A stretch of 64,000 bases of DNA, from NCBI GenBank assembly GCA_903632075.3, contig CAHIKZ030005641.1:1702501-1766500 (forward strand). The letters run 5' to 3'. The DNA is from Acanthosepion pharaonis (taxonomy: Eukaryota; Mollusca; Cephalopoda; Sepiida; Sepiidae). Every line of letters starts with the position of its first letter. Position 1 is the stretch's first letter. Below are positions 42,820 through 54,601 of the stretch, one piece after another. A program made the translations under genes and the position numbers. Below the pieces are notes generated by a model. The model did no database searches, was not told the origin of the DNA, and saw only the letters and a program-made list of their open reading frames with translations.

Positions 42820-43355
42820 AATGAAGGTATCAATACTCACTGTTACTATTGTTTTCTTAAATACACTGCTTCACTCTTGAATTCTAATGGAACTGTTATT
42901 TTTCACTGGCCTTATAAAACTCTTGAATTATAATCAGTTGTATGTAAATTCCTATTGCTCAAGAATACTAAACTGATTAAATTCAATTTTGTGGAACCAT
43001 GGACTCCTGGCTGAAAACTTCGCCCTAACCGGACCCTAGTTTGGGAATATTTCCACGGGCTCTGTGGGTCCTGTTTCGGAAAGCCCATCACCCCTCACAT
43101 TTTTATTTTAGGGAGCTGGCAACCCTAAACCTAACATTTGTTTTATATCCATTTTTTTTTGTTAGTGTTTATCATCTATAAGAGTTCAAATATTTTAGAT
43201 AGTTTTTTTTTGTATCTAATTAAATTCTATATAAGCATGAAACATTTAATTTTCTCGTTTTTTACCCGTTTGGTGTGCACTTTCGTGTCACCTTTTCCTT
43301 CCCTTTAAAAACTTAATGTCAACGTTGAAGAAGGAGAAGGAAAAATAAAAATAAA
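42820..43355. other. Sequence 3' of the small-peptide gene
   Basis: On the minus strand an AATAAA occurs at about 43107, a possible poly(A) signal for the peptide transcript. Nothing else recognised. Confidence 0.35.
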
Positions 43356-43358
43356 TAC

Positions 43359-43477
43359 TTACATTTTACAAGCAGCATCGCAAAGAAATTGAGCGAATTC
43401 TGGAACGTGTTTTTCACAGGCTGCCATGCAATCCCCAGTGAGATTGAGAGACCTCAACAGGGCAACGATGTCTGCGA
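43359..43477 (-). CDS. Small secreted Cys-rich peptide, exon 2
   Basis: After acceptor AAAAATTTTAG the minus strand adds two bases (completing Val) and 37 codons starting ADIVALLRSLNLTGDCMAAC and ending QFLCDAACK, then ATG TAA. The four Cys lie as CX3C-X11-CX3C, a spacing that suits two helices joined by two disulfides. One sequon (NLT) is present. GTAAGT overlaps the stop, so the exon could either end the protein here or splice on after AT. I prefer termination, with a possible AATAAA about 250 bases downstream. I do not recognise the family, so no function is assigned. Confidence 0.6.
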
Positions 43478-43599
43478 CTAAAATTTTTAAAAAATATATC
43501 AGTCACAAGAAGATTATTTAGCTAGCGTAAAATTACCATTGACATTTATTTGACTAGCAACACTCGACAAAAACTTATTCAATAATGCTTGATTGAATT

Positions 43600-44010
43600 C
43601 TGACAACTGACGAAACTTCATTGTTTCATGTATCGTGTTCTTTCAGGACGTTGGCGTTAAGGGATCTCCAAAATTTTCTGTCATTTGTCGCTGTAAATAC
43701 TGTCTTTTTGCTATCTCTTTCAAATCTAGCTGCGCCATCCATTTACTCAAGATCGCTAGATAGGTTTTGCGTATTCTTCCTCTGTCTCTCTTACCTTTAA
43801 TCTGTCCTGTGGGTATCAAATTTTCCAAGCCCTTTTTCTAAACTATGCACTCCAGAAATTTCAAATGACTCTTCCTGATGTTAAGTATAAGTGTCATTGT
43901 TGTTTCCATTTTCGTTAAAATTTTGCTCACACGTTCAGTCCATGGTGTTATCAGAATCCTTCTGTAGAATCGCATTTCTGTTGCTTCAAGTCTCTTCTTC
44001 CTTCAAACAG
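43600..44010 (-). pseudogene. RTE-like LINE C-terminal fragment
   Basis: The minus frame 43828-43643 reads MENLIPTGQIKGKRDRGRIR, TYLAILSKWMAQLDLKEIAK and RQYLQRQMTENF, the typical RTE-type C-terminal block. Upstream codons to about 44010 are broken. It lies in the peptide gene intron, same strand. Confidence 0.72.
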
Positions 44011-44149
44011 TGAAAATATGGGTTACCCATTTCGGCATTTTCTTCATTTTGCCGATTTATGCCAAATTTATTCCGACTACTTTATTGTCTAACGCCAAAT
44101 TTACTTCCAAAACCAAAGTATATGTTTCTGCAAATGCTTCCATTCTTCT

Positions 44150-44710
44150 TCCTTTTTTACTTCTTCGTCTTTGTCCCATGCCCCTTCAGGACGCTGGCTA
44201 TCATGGCTCTCTACAATTTCCTGTTCTTTGTAGTAATAGTAGATTTTATCTTTTTACTTTCACTCCGAAACCTTACTCTGCCATCCATTTACACAGGCTT
44301 GTTAGGTAAGTTATGTGCGGCTTTCCTCTGTTAGTCTTACTTTTAGTACGTCCTTTAAGTGTCAAATTTTTCAAGCCCTCTTACCTCATTATGTATCCTA
44401 GAAATTCCAAATGTCTCTTTCTGATGTTAAGTATAAGTATCCTTTTTGTTTCCATTTTCTCTAAAATTTAATCATTGCTCACATGTTCAATCCATGGTAT
44501 TCTCAACATCCTTCTGTAGAACCACGTTTCTGTTATCTCAAGTCAGTTCTTCATCTGCAAGGAGACTGTCCAGCATTCACTGCTATATAGGAGGGTTGAT
44601 ATTGCGTAACAGTCCAGTACTCTTTTATTCATTCCTAACGAAATGTTCATGCTTTTTAATACTTTGATTAGCGCTTGGAAACATCTTTCGCTGTCTCAAT
44701 GCGCCTTCGA
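44150..44710 (-). pseudogene. Second RTE-like LINE C-terminal fragment
   Basis: A separate, parallel copy: AGGACGCTGGCTATCATGGC (tail), then a SECWTVS-like block near 44560 and TAACGAAATGTTCATGCTTT near 44636. Two adjacent copies in the same orientation suggest successive insertions or a tandem duplication. Confidence 0.65.
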
Positions 44711-45745
44711 ATTTCGGCGCAACTTTAGTTACTTTCAATAATTAATTGACGTGTAAAGATAGGCGACTGCTCATCGGAGAGATTCAGCTGAACAGAAGCG
44801 GTGTTGTGGGTTCAACGATGTTCAGTGTGTTTTGAAGCTGACTGCAGCATGAAAGAATTTTTCATATTGTTCGTTACAGCGATAGTACAATAGCCAATTT
44901 TAAAGTCATGACACCTAATGTCATGAAAAAAAAAGTCTATTCATTAAAGCTACGATGCCTGAATTCAAAAATACAAGTGATTACAAAACACCTAGAACAG
45001 AAAACATAGCAATTTCAAAAGATTTATAGTTATACGTATGAACAAAAGAGAACTATGCAAAGAAAACAAAACATAACGAGTAAGCACATTTTCTTTCGAT
45101 CTAATATCTGTTTAAATAAGTTTTCTTATAAATTAAGAGCATAATCTTAATCAGTTGTAATACTTAGATATAAAGTAGCGTTCTTTTAATCTAAATTATC
45201 CCCCCGCCCAAAAAAAAAACTGAGAAAATTTCAAGAATTTAATTATACTAAATTTGTTTTAAAAGTACAATTATGAAACTTTTTTCTTTAAATTGTTTTC
45301 CTCTTCTCCAATTAATATGAATCATACTTGGCCGGTCATGTGATTTTTAATAGCCAATTAACAGAACCCTGTCTTGAGACGGAAAAGAGTCTTCTCTTAG
45401 ATGACTCTAAAAATAAATGCATCCTTGACGCATGACAAAACCTCTTGTAAAATGATGAGCCGGTCTTGTTGCTAAAGACATCTTTTGTAACATTAGCGCT
45501 AGTTTTCCTTTTTTAGGGCCAGAGAGAGGGGCATGTAACACATTTCTATTCTGTGATAATATGTTCTCTTTGATAAGATCAAGAACAAATAGGAAACCTT
45601 TATCAATCTTACATGTTTCACCTTTATAAAATCTTCATCAGAGAATGTGATATGGAGAAAAAGAAGTAAGAAATTCTGTGATTTTTACTTTTGCGTTGTT
45701 TTGATTTTCATTGGTTAATCATGTTAATTATTTAATTTATAAATT
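44710..45745. other. Intron of the small-peptide gene
   Basis: Includes a snapback-family arm (about 45575-45655). Nothing else recognised. Confidence 0.4.
45575..45655 (+). repeat. Snapback-family arm
   Basis: GAACAAATAGGAAACCTTTA, TCTTACATGTTTCACCTTTA and AAATCTTCATCAGAGAATGT match 56960-57105. Confidence 0.6.
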
Positions 45746-45749
45746 AATT

Positions 45750-45985
45750 TATGGCTGAGTGAGTAGTGTAGCAGTTGCTGCCGCGGTAAGTGGGATTAGC
45801 GTCACGAGTTCAAATTTCGCACAAATACCTTTGGAAAGGGTGAATTTCTCTCACCCTCAATTAGGGGTTAATAGCAACAAAGACTTTATTATCCATCTTT
45901 TCTTAGTAGGTATTGTAGGAGAAAGATCACTGGTTCAAAAACGGTTAGGTGTGAGGGTAGCAATTCCCTCCCTGTAAAAATATAT
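45750..45985 (+). repeat. SINE family A
   Basis: A box-like GTAGTGTAGCAGTTGCTGC, B box ACGAGTTCAAATTTCG, then GCACAAATACCTTTGGAAAG and TTAGGGGTTAATAGCAAC. Confidence 0.65.
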
Positions 45986-46014
45986 TTTCTACGCAAACGA
46001 AAGCAGAAGCATCT

Positions 46015-46450
46015 AGTGTTGTAAGGCTGTGGTGCTATACCTTCATAACTAATCGTCCGCAGTCGAGATCACAGAATACAAATCTTTAATGCTTTCCAGG
46101 TTTACATACGGTTCTTAATTCAGAGTCGTCTTTCTCCAAGACTGGTTGATAACCACGGCTACAGAGTCAACTCTGCCCTGCCATTTAGCAAAAATTCAAA
46201 AGTTCTCTCTCTTTGATCGGTTGCTATCCACGGTTTGAGAGTCGAGACTATCCTATTATTTAACAAAAATTTAGAATTTTCTTTCTCCTCGACTGGTTGT
46301 TATTCATGGGTAAAAAGTCGAGTCTGCTCTGATATTTAACTCATAGATGAATTTTCAACTTTACAAAGGCTATCTGTCTGAAAGTGAATTAAACAAACAT
46401 GACTGGAATTCGAACTCGGCTTGTGGCTGCTATAAGAAAAAAATGATTAA
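46015..46450 (-). repeat. SINE family A-related, minus, with internal triplication
   Basis: The head is at the right (GGAATTCGAACTCGGCTTGT). Three ~85-bp units (46128-46345) repeat ACTGGTTGATAACCACGGCT, ATCGGTTGCTATCCACGGTT and ACTGGTTGTTATTCATGGGT. Confidence 0.65.
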
Positions 46451-46479
46451 ATGACGATAAAGTTTGTCAAGCGGTTCGG

Positions 46480-46503
46480 CATATATATATATATATATAT
46501 ATA
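46480..46503. repeat. (TA)n microsatellite
   Basis: About 12 units. Confidence 0.9.
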
Positions 46504-46812
46504 TTATTATTATTACTTCTATTTTTATTGGATACTCGTATTTGAGTAGATGCTCCATGTATTTATTAAACAGTATATTTATTTATTTTCGTTTACTATT
46601 CGATTTCTTTCATATTTCTCGGCGAAACCGTCATTACATCTCTCGGCTAATGATGGTTTCCCGTTCGAATCCTGTCTAGTCTCATACGAGTATCCATTAA
46701 AAATAACTAAAAATAGAAAATCCATTCCTTTATTTAGAAATATATATATATATATGTTGTATGTATAACGCAGAATGACACCTACAACTCATCCTTTTCT
46801 CGATGTCTTCAC

Positions 46813-46885
46813 CTTCTTCACCCAAGCCGACAGATGCTGCCATAGCGAGGGGCAGGATCAAAAGAAGAATAAGTGTGAATTTCAT
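46813..46885 (-). CDS. Small secreted Cys-rich peptide, exon 1 (signal peptide)
   Basis: From ATG 46885 the minus strand encodes MKFTLILLLILPLAMAASVG then LGEE and one base, with donor GTGAAG after AAG. A positively charged start, a Leu/Ile core and an AMA-A type site make a textbook signal peptide. The preceding TTTCATTTTATTTTTCAG, two bases before ATG, looks like an acceptor, so an untranslated 5' exon is likely. Exit phase 1 fits exon 2, 3.3 kb downstream. If the donor were ignored the frame would continue to EGEDIEKR, which resembles a dibasic processing site. The joined product would be about 63 residues. Confidence 0.6.
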
Positions 46886-46899
46886 GGCTGAAAAATAAA

Positions 46900-48130
46900 A
46901 TGAAACGGAGTTAATAATAAAATAAAGCGTAAATTATGAAAATTTATAATGAACAAATCTCGGTAAACGTTAAATTTCGTGCCCGCAAAAAAAAAAAAAA
47001 AAAAAACGCTGTGTCACATGGATCTTTTTTCCTTGACACCGACACACCTCTGTTACTGTATACTCTTTTTACTCCCTCGCCAATGTTTATTTACAAGATT
47101 ATCAAAATATGTGAACCAAATAAAATGCGATATTTATTATTTACCATTTTATAAAGAAATAAATTTGAAAATAAACCATTTTATTCAAAAATTTTATAAA
47201 AAATTACAAAATTATCAAAATATGTAAACCAACAACAATGCAATATTATTTACCATTTTATAAATAACTATGAAAACGAGTTTATTCGTAATTTTTTAAA
47301 AATATCATTGTTATAAAACAAAATTTGAATATACATACGATTTTCTGGATATTTTCTTATATTAATTTATATCCCAGATTCAGGTTTTAATTTTCCATTT
47401 TTTTATAATTGTGATCTTGAAATACCAGGCCTGAAACTTTGGCAATTATAGTTTAGCATCCCACTACCACTTTTTTAACAATCTCAATTTCTGTGCAAAA
47501 AGTGGATCACATATCAAGCTTCATAGATATTTTCAGAAAACCTCAACTTCTGATTGGTCACTTAATAATTGAATCATGTCCGAATAACATCGACCTAGTT
47601 CTTGTCCTAACAAAAAATAATTCCACCAAAATCTGTCAATGCCTTTTTCGATCCTGTCACGTGATTACGTTGATTATAAATATCAGACATAGCTTCGTTC
47701 TTCCTCTCTCTTGATTTCATTCGCCTACGAAAATGTAGCCTTAGAGGAAACTGCGTTCCGATCCCCATTTCGGGCGAACGCTATGAAAACATATTCACAC
47801 ACGCACACATACACATATGTACGAAACTTTCCGAACACTTACTCCTTCAACTCTCCTAAAGCTAAAAGTTTACTCAACATATTCTCAGCTTTATAATTCT
47901 TTCAACTCTCTAATAGTGAACATTTTGAGCGGCAAGTTCATTCAGTTTTTGTGAGCTCGGATAAAAATATTTCAATTTAATTGGTAAAAACTTTAATTCA
48001 ATCAAAGGGATATAACACCAACAAAAATAGTAACATCTTTGTATATCATTATACAAATATAAATATATAATTTTGTGTTCCTGCTTTTTGTTTCGCATTT
48101 TGTGGTATTTTGCGTCAATTATAAATAGAG
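46900..48130. other. AT-rich stretch with ~112-bp duplication
   Basis: TTATCAAAATATGTGAACCA at 47098 and TTATCAAAATATGTAAACCA at 47211, each followed by TTTACCATTTTATAAA, show a local tandem duplication. A (CA) tract lies at 47793-47815. Confidence 0.6.
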
Positions 48131-48135
48131 GACTA

Positions 48136-48148
48136 AACAACTAACGGG
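48136..48148. repeat. Target site duplication, left
   Basis: AACAACTAACGGG; 12 of 13 bases match 48677-48689. Confidence 0.7.
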
Positions 48149-48676
48149 GCGTCCTGGGTATAAGGATAAACTACATCCGCGTCCTGGGTAAGACGATAAA
48201 CTACGTCCAACAACAAGGCCTCTGATCAAGAGGTTTTGAGGAGCGTGGAACCACCTCTTAATTGCTGGTATTCCCAGGTCCACCCTGACTCGGGGTGGTA
48301 GCACCTGTTAGGGTCCCAGATATGGACAAATAGTTAACCCCGAAACTGAGTTAAAAAACATTATAAAAGTGTAAAAATACGTTTTAACACCAGAAATACT
48401 TTGTAGCAAAATTATTACCAGAAATAAATTTTTGAAGAAAAACTATTACCAGCAATATATTTTGGAAAAAAATATTACCAGCAATACGTTTTTGAAAAAA
48501 AAAAAGTATTACCAGCAATACATGTTTTAAAATAATATTGCCAGCTATACGTTTTTGAAAAAAAAAAGGGGGGGTATTACCAGAAATAGATTTTTGACAA
48601 AACAAAATATTACCAGGAAAAAAAAATTGTCTGCATTAAATAACCCATTGAGGTTGATATGCCGCAAAATACAACA
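48149..48676 (+). mobile_element. Minisatellite retroposon (family V), short complete copy
   Basis: Two A units (48150-48210), then the unique block CAAGGCCTCTGATCAAGAGG, GGAGCGTGGAACCACCTCTT, CCACCCTGACTCGGGGTGGT and GTTAGGGTCCCAGATATGGA, then about eight B units (48370-48625), then the family end TTGATATGCCGCAAAATACA plus ACAA. A 13-bp near-perfect target duplication flanks it. Confidence 0.78.
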
Positions 48677-48689
48677 AACAACTAATGGG
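48677..48689. repeat. Target site duplication, right
   Basis: AACAACTAATGGG; partner of 48136-48148. Confidence 0.7.
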
Positions 48690-50865
48690 CATTTACAAAT
48701 GGTAATCCCGACATTTCAAAAGGAAAAAAAATAAAAAAATGTCTTCTACAATAGCTTACCCATGTTCATACTCATTCTTGAAAAACATGATTTTGAAAAA
48801 GTTTTAAATCGTTGCTAATTTTTAAATAAAAATCTGCAGACAGATTTATTTAAATTTTCTTGTTCATTAGAAGTATTTTCAACCAAAAATAGCTACATAA
48901 ATATTAAAACACACCTTCAAAATATGTATATACCAATAACAGACAATAGTGTATAGACATTAAATAAACTTTACAATACAAAACCATAGAATACAAATCA
49001 GAAAGGTTGTTTTATTAGTCGTTATAATTTAGGTAGATACCGTCAAAAATACCACGTGACTTTTAGGGCCAATTAGGAATAAGGAAAAAGTGTATAACTC
49101 AAGAGTCAATTTCTCAGGAATAACAGTATAAAAATTTTGAGGATTGACCTCAACGATAGAGTTTCTCAGATTCCACTAAGGGTCATGTCAGTCTAACTAC
49201 TGATATTCAAAACGTCATTCGCTTCCACACACACTATCGTGCAGTCGTATACGGTAAGAGCTTAATTCTATCTAGGTGCCTCCATTATTTCGACATAAAT
49301 TTTCGATACCTACAGTTTAAAATGAATTTTTAAAAATGAAAAAACATTCTTGAAGATTTCATTTTAGCTTAAGTTCAAAGCTAAATGATTAAATGTATTA
49401 TTTCCAGTAAATAAAATATTCTAGTGTATTTCAAATAAATAAATTATATAGATTGAAATGTCAAATTTAATTTCGATTTCTTAATATTTTCTTAAAAGCG
49501 GCCATTTTCTTAATTTTAAGAAATTTGTAAAGAAAAAATTTATCGATTTTAAAATTCTTTCAAATATATATATATATATATATATATATTTCTGACACGT
49601 TATTTGAGTAAAATTAGAAAACTTAAAGTTAAATTAATCTGATTTGAAATAAATATTACTTATAGCATAAAAAGTAATATACAACAATTTATTTAATGAT
49701 TGGTCCTGCTTATCATAGCTTATCTGAGGCGATAATGGATGACCGATGAGTAACGAAGCGATGACAGCTAGCATGGCTGGCTAGAATTGATACAAAATTT
49801 AAGAAAACCAAGCAAGAAGAAAAACAATCAGGAAGAGGACCATCTGGATAGTTTAGACGATGGATGGAAAATGTGAGAGAGAAACCGAAAGACGCATAGA
49901 AATATCGAAAGACATCTTCTAGAAACTAAGCAAAATGGTTTCATATGGTGCTGAAACGTTGTGATAATAAAACCAACGATAAAGACTGAAAATAATAAAA
50001 ATACATGACTCCCTGAACCTTTACAACTATACAATTTCATTAGCAAAGTAGATTTTAAAGATTTAAATTATGCAAACGAATACAAAGGTATTTCATAAAT
50101 TGTTAATGGCAATAACACAATTGTTTTCTTCATGTTCATTTTAAAGTTTGTTAAAATGTTAAATAAAAATTCATGTAGAATATAGTGTCCAAAATGTCAC
50201 AGAAGGACCATTTCAACCGTTTCTCAGGTTCGGCGGAGGCGGTTGGAGTGATTCGATTAAATGTTAGAATAATGGTACTTTGTAGAATTTTAGACATGCT
50301 GAATTTTTGGATGAAATGTGACTGTAAATCATGGCTTTACTTACTTGCTTATCCGGCTGTATCGAAACAGGAATGCACACTGAAAAGAAAAATTGATATT
50401 CTTTATATACCTTTTATTTATCATTTCTTATCTGAATTGAGTCAGGAGAAAATGTTTGTTTATCCCCTTAGTGTGGGAAAAGTGCCACGTGTGGCTTTAA
50501 TCAGAATTGGCACTTTATCTGAACAAAAAACAAATCTCCCGTCTATCTGGACACGCACGCGACCGAAAAAATAATAACTGCGCTTGCGTGTTTTTTGGAC
50601 GTGAGTTTTTTTTCTTCAGATACAGAAGAGGAGTAATTTCAGCCTTAATTTTCATGAAATTATTTCATTTTTTTTCTTAATTTTTATCACAACGTTCAAG
50701 GTCGATCCATTCTTAAACCATTCAAATAAAACTGAAATCAAAATATAAGTAACTTGCCTCTGACGAGACCTGAAATCTTATTTCACGATCTTGTCTTGCA
50801 CAGATGACACCTTAACCAATTTTTGCTTTTTTCCTTTTTTTAACTTCTTAATCAGAATGCATGTT
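48690..50865. other. Intergenic stretch
   Basis: AT-rich. It has a (TA)n at 49565-49590 and a SINE-like scrap (GTGCTGAAACGTTGTGATAA) at 49948. The 129-codon plus frame 50185-50574 has no recognisable domain. Confidence 0.4.
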
Positions 50866-50874
50866 TGTTAGCAA

Positions 50875-51510
50875 AAGGATGAGCCCAAAGTGTGAACTGA
50901 AATCAGACAAATGCGGAAATTTAAATATCTGGGAAGTGATTTAACAGAGGATGGAAAGTGTGACACTGAAATGCGAAGGCGTATAGGGAAAGCCAAAGAA
51001 GTATCCCAAAATCTAAGCAGAGTATTAAGTAATTGGAAAATTTCGCTAGAAACAAGGAAAGTGTACTAAACTGCTACGTGGTATCTATCTTCCAATATGG
51101 CGGGGGCTGAACGATTTCCTCAAAGATCGAGAGGAGACTTGAAGCAACAGAAATGTGGCTCTACAAAAGGATGTTTGGGATACGATGTACTGAACATGTA
51201 AAGAGAGAAAATAGAAACAAAAAGGAAACTAATACTTAACGTCAGGAAGAGACAGCTGAGGTTTCTAGGGTAGATAATGAGAAAGGAGGGCTTGGAAAAT
51301 CCGATACTCACAGGACAGATAGTTGCTAAGTGGGAGAGAAGAAAATAACACATGACATACTTAGTGAGCTTGAGTAAATGGATGGCGGGTCAGGGTTTAG
51401 GAAACAGGAATACAAAGTTTATTAAAAGCTAAAAGTGACAGATAGTTGTGGAGAGCCATGATCGCCTACGTCTTGGAGGGACACAGCACATAAAGAAGAA
51501 GAATATGATG
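50875..51510 (+). pseudogene. RTE-like LINE C-terminal part
   Basis: Broken frames read MRKFKYLGSDLTEDGKCDTE, MRRRIGKAKEVSQNLSRVL, a YG-TISSKIERRLEATEMWLY block, and LWRAMIAYVLEGHST at the end (about 51450). This is the thumb and C-terminal region of the same RTE-type family as 40950-41535 and 43600-44710. It shows the most complete C-terminus of the family in the window. Confidence 0.8.
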
Positions 51511-51949
51511 TCCTAACACTAGAAAATGTAAGAATGACTACAATAATGCCATGGTTAACAAATATACCATTTCATAGGACAATCAACTATTAGGCTTTGA
51601 TTCTTGATGGGTGCCTTGTACTAACCTAAGTAAAAAGTGTATATCCCGCCTTACAAAGTCATCTTGTAGGTCAATTCCCTACAATAGTTAATTTGATCCT
51701 TAATGAGAACTCCGTTATTCTTGCCTTGTACCAATCCTATCCAAGAATATATCATGGCAACTTTTTTACATGGATATTTAGTAGGTCAATTAAATAATAT
51801 ATTGATTTTAATCCTGTCTGGGAGCCCCATTATTTTGCCTTGTTTTTATTTTATTTGTGCCATGCGTGATACATGCTTAGGCGATCATATATCTTTCGAT
51901 ACATGTTTGACGAAGCGAATTTTTCCCGCAATAGTTTGCCCTTTCTTTC

Positions 51950-52148
51950 TACAGTAGACCAGTTGTCATCCAAGTATATAGAACTCGGTCTGTTTTGCTA
52001 TTTACCCATAGCTGCTAAGGGAGAAGAAAAGGATTCATACCTTTCCTAAAGGATTTAGCACGTAAGTGAATGTAATGGATGCTACTGAAATTCGAATTCG
52101 GCTCTCCGATTCCTCAATCCGAGCCGCTATCCATTACTCCACCGAGCC
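51950..52148 (-). repeat. SINE family A, full minus copy
   Basis: TTTGCTATTTACCCATAGCT, TTCATACCTTTCCTAAAGGA and the head TTCGAATTCGGCTCTCCGAT plus CCATTACTCCACCGAGC. Confidence 0.7.
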
Positions 52149-52149
52149 T

Positions 52150-52700
52150 ACCAGTTTTATATATGCTAAATAAGGAGTGTTTATCATGGAGCAATTTGTA
52201 CACCCGGATCATAGTATTGATAACGTTAGACTCCCCTTCATTTAAATGCCTGCAAGAACACCGAATGTCAGGCTTAAAATACATTTTTAAAATAAATTCA
52301 CACATTCTATGTTTAAATAGGAATTTAGCCCGACTCAATGAATATAATTTCGATAAAAAGCCTTGCGCAAACTCTCTACAACCTAACTGTGGCAAACAAC
52401 TAGCCTAAAACTACTAGACCTCTTCAGAAAATATGCAAAAAGAATTTTTCCCGACAATAAAAGTACCACTTCATTTTTTTAATTCATCGTCTCGTTGAAA
52501 ACGGACACCGGCGTGTTCGAAAATTCCGATTTTTAACATCTTTCTTATCATGCTTCCCTTTGTTTAAAAGGCTGACTAATATAGAAATATTATTAGCAAT
52601 ATTATTAATTTTGTTGTTTTTAATTTGCTTTTTTTTTTTTTTCGAATTTCTTTCATCGGCCTGCTGTATCTACATATTATAAGAAGCATACGTGGATAAT
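52150..52700. other. Intergenic stretch, nothing recognised
   Basis: Moderately long open frames on both strands but no domain or splice evidence. Confidence 0.35.

Positions 52701-52702
<2 letters not shown>

Positions 52703-52768
<66 letters not shown>
52703..52768. repeat. (TA)n microsatellite
   Basis: About 33 units. Confidence 0.97.
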
Positions 52769-52770
<2 letters not shown>

Positions 52771-53153
52771 TGTGCATGTGGAAGATAAGATATACAAAGC
52801 TATACATCAGACTAATAGACGCTATTCAAATGAAAAACTAAAAACGCTTTAGTAATGCGTTTCGTCTGCATAAGTAACTTATTCAGACGCGTTTTTTTTT
52901 TGTTTTTGTTTTTTTCTTATCAGTGGATTTGGATTAGGCCGTCTATATGCATGCAATTGAATGACATGAAGGGAACACTAAATGACACATTTTGTCTCCC
53001 AGAAGACATTTTTAAAATAATTTTTATCTGGCATTATTTCTTATAACTATAAATGTTGTTTTTTTTTTATTCTGCATACGTGTTTGAGTTGTTATCTCTT
53101 TTTTAATTGTATTAAATTAATAACCGACAGAGATTGAGAAGTCTTACTAAAGA

Positions 53154-53158
<5 letters not shown>

Positions 53159-53210
<52 letters not shown>
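53159..53210. repeat. (TA)n microsatellite, left flank of palindrome
   Basis: About 26 units. Confidence 0.97.
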
Positions 53211-53213
<3 letters not shown>

Positions 53214-53304
53214 GAGAGAAAAGAGAGAGAGATAAATATAGTCTTAAGGTGTGCCATATTTATGTGATAAAGTGGTCAATATCAGAGATATAGCGTGTGT
53301 AAAT

Positions 53305-53445
53305 ATAAAAGTGAACATAGAAGCCAACACTTAGAGGCGACAGTCCGTTTCATGCTATATGCAATCGTCAGGCCACGTGACCTGACGATTGTATATAGCA
53401 TGAAACAAACTGTCGCCTCTAAGTGTTGACTTATGTTCACTTTTA

Positions 53446-53447
<2 letters not shown>
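53305..53447. repeat. Near-perfect palindrome with ~70-bp arms
   Basis: AAAAGTGAACATAGAAGCCA...GCAATCGTCAGG on the left is mirrored by CCTGACGATT...AAGTGTTGACTTATGTTCAC plus TTTT on the right, around a central CACGTG. Only a few mismatches are visible. It lies between two (TA)n arrays. Confidence 0.9.

Positions 53448-53505
<58 letters not shown>
53448..53505. repeat. (TA)n microsatellite, right flank of palindrome
   Basis: About 28 units. Confidence 0.97.
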
Positions 53506-53506
<1 letters not shown>

Positions 53507-53819
53507 CGAGATTCTTAATTGACGCATTCCGTCCTCATCAAGGCAATGTAGGACTTATTTTGTAATACGTGTTTATATACAAAAGCGAGGATGTCATTGG
53601 CTTATCAAGGTTTTAAATTTGATAACGTTCATAAATGTTCATCAGGTGGTTGAAAGGTCATCAGGTGGTTGAAAGGTCCTTAAAAACACATAGATGACAC
53701 AAAGTGACATAATTCAAAGTTTGGCAAAAAGTAAGCGAGTAATAACGAAGAATTTTTTCCTCATGTCACATTTTATTTATTTTGTTAATTTGCAGATACA
53801 CTCCTTCAGAAAATAATTT

Positions 53820-53820
<1 letters not shown>

Positions 53821-53880
<60 letters not shown>
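53821..53880. repeat. (CA)(TA)n microsatellite
   Basis: Five CA then about 25 TA units. Confidence 0.97.
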
Positions 53881-53884
<4 letters not shown>

Positions 53885-53885
<1 letters not shown>

Positions 53886-54500
53886 AGACAATCTAACAGT
53901 GATCTCATCTCATAATTCTCACTCTTGCTCCATAGGTGGCCTCCTTTGTTGTAAATCACACGCGGGTCTTAAGTGCCACTTAAGATTATCGCGCAAAATT
54001 TCATAACTGAATCATTTAAGCAGTCAGATGCTCATACGTCGAAACCGACGGAAGAGCCATGATTTTATATATATAAGTAATGAAAATCTTAATAATCTGT
54101 ATGGATAATCTCAAGGAGGATGAAATCCGGAGAGCCCAATGTAAAATCAGAGCGAATAATCTAATATAAAGAAAAACAGAGTACTTTAAGGTTCCATTGT
54201 TATAATTTATTTCACTAGAGAGTTTTTTTTCCCCTGGATCATCTGGCCTCACTAATGATGAAAAAATGAACTTAAACTTACACTTTTGAAGGACAGTATT
54301 AAGCTTATGTAAGATGATATAGAGAGTGGTGAGAGATAGTGTGAAAGACATGGTTGAAATTAGAGAGGGAAGGGAGAGATAGGAATGCTATTTTTTTTAC
54401 TTTATTACAATACTTAATAGAGGAGGGGAGTAAGAATCAAATATTGACCTCACTTTTAATTACTGTAATAAAAATAAAAATAATATCTCTCCCTTCCGTG
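53885..54500. other. Intergenic stretch, nothing recognised
   Basis: No domain, repeat or splice signal that I could support. Confidence 0.35.
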
Positions 54501-54506
54501 TGTAAT

Positions 54507-54601
54507 ATATATATATATGTGTGTATGTATGTGTGTGTGTGTCTATATATATATATGTGTGTGTGTGTGTGTGCGCAAATTATATATTATATTATTGTAA
54601 A

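Noticed and set aside
42158..42821. 219- and 147-codon open frames rich in Ser/Leu
   Set aside because: Products of the C/T tract; no domains, and overlapping frames look alike.
48757..48790. Possible 5'UTR exon of the peptide gene (donor GTAAGC on minus)
   Set aside because: Only a weak donor and no acceptor or promoter evidence; not reported as a feature.
50185..50574. 129-codon plus-strand ORF as a gene
   Set aside because: No recognisable domain, no signal peptide, no splice context; composition like surrounding DNA.
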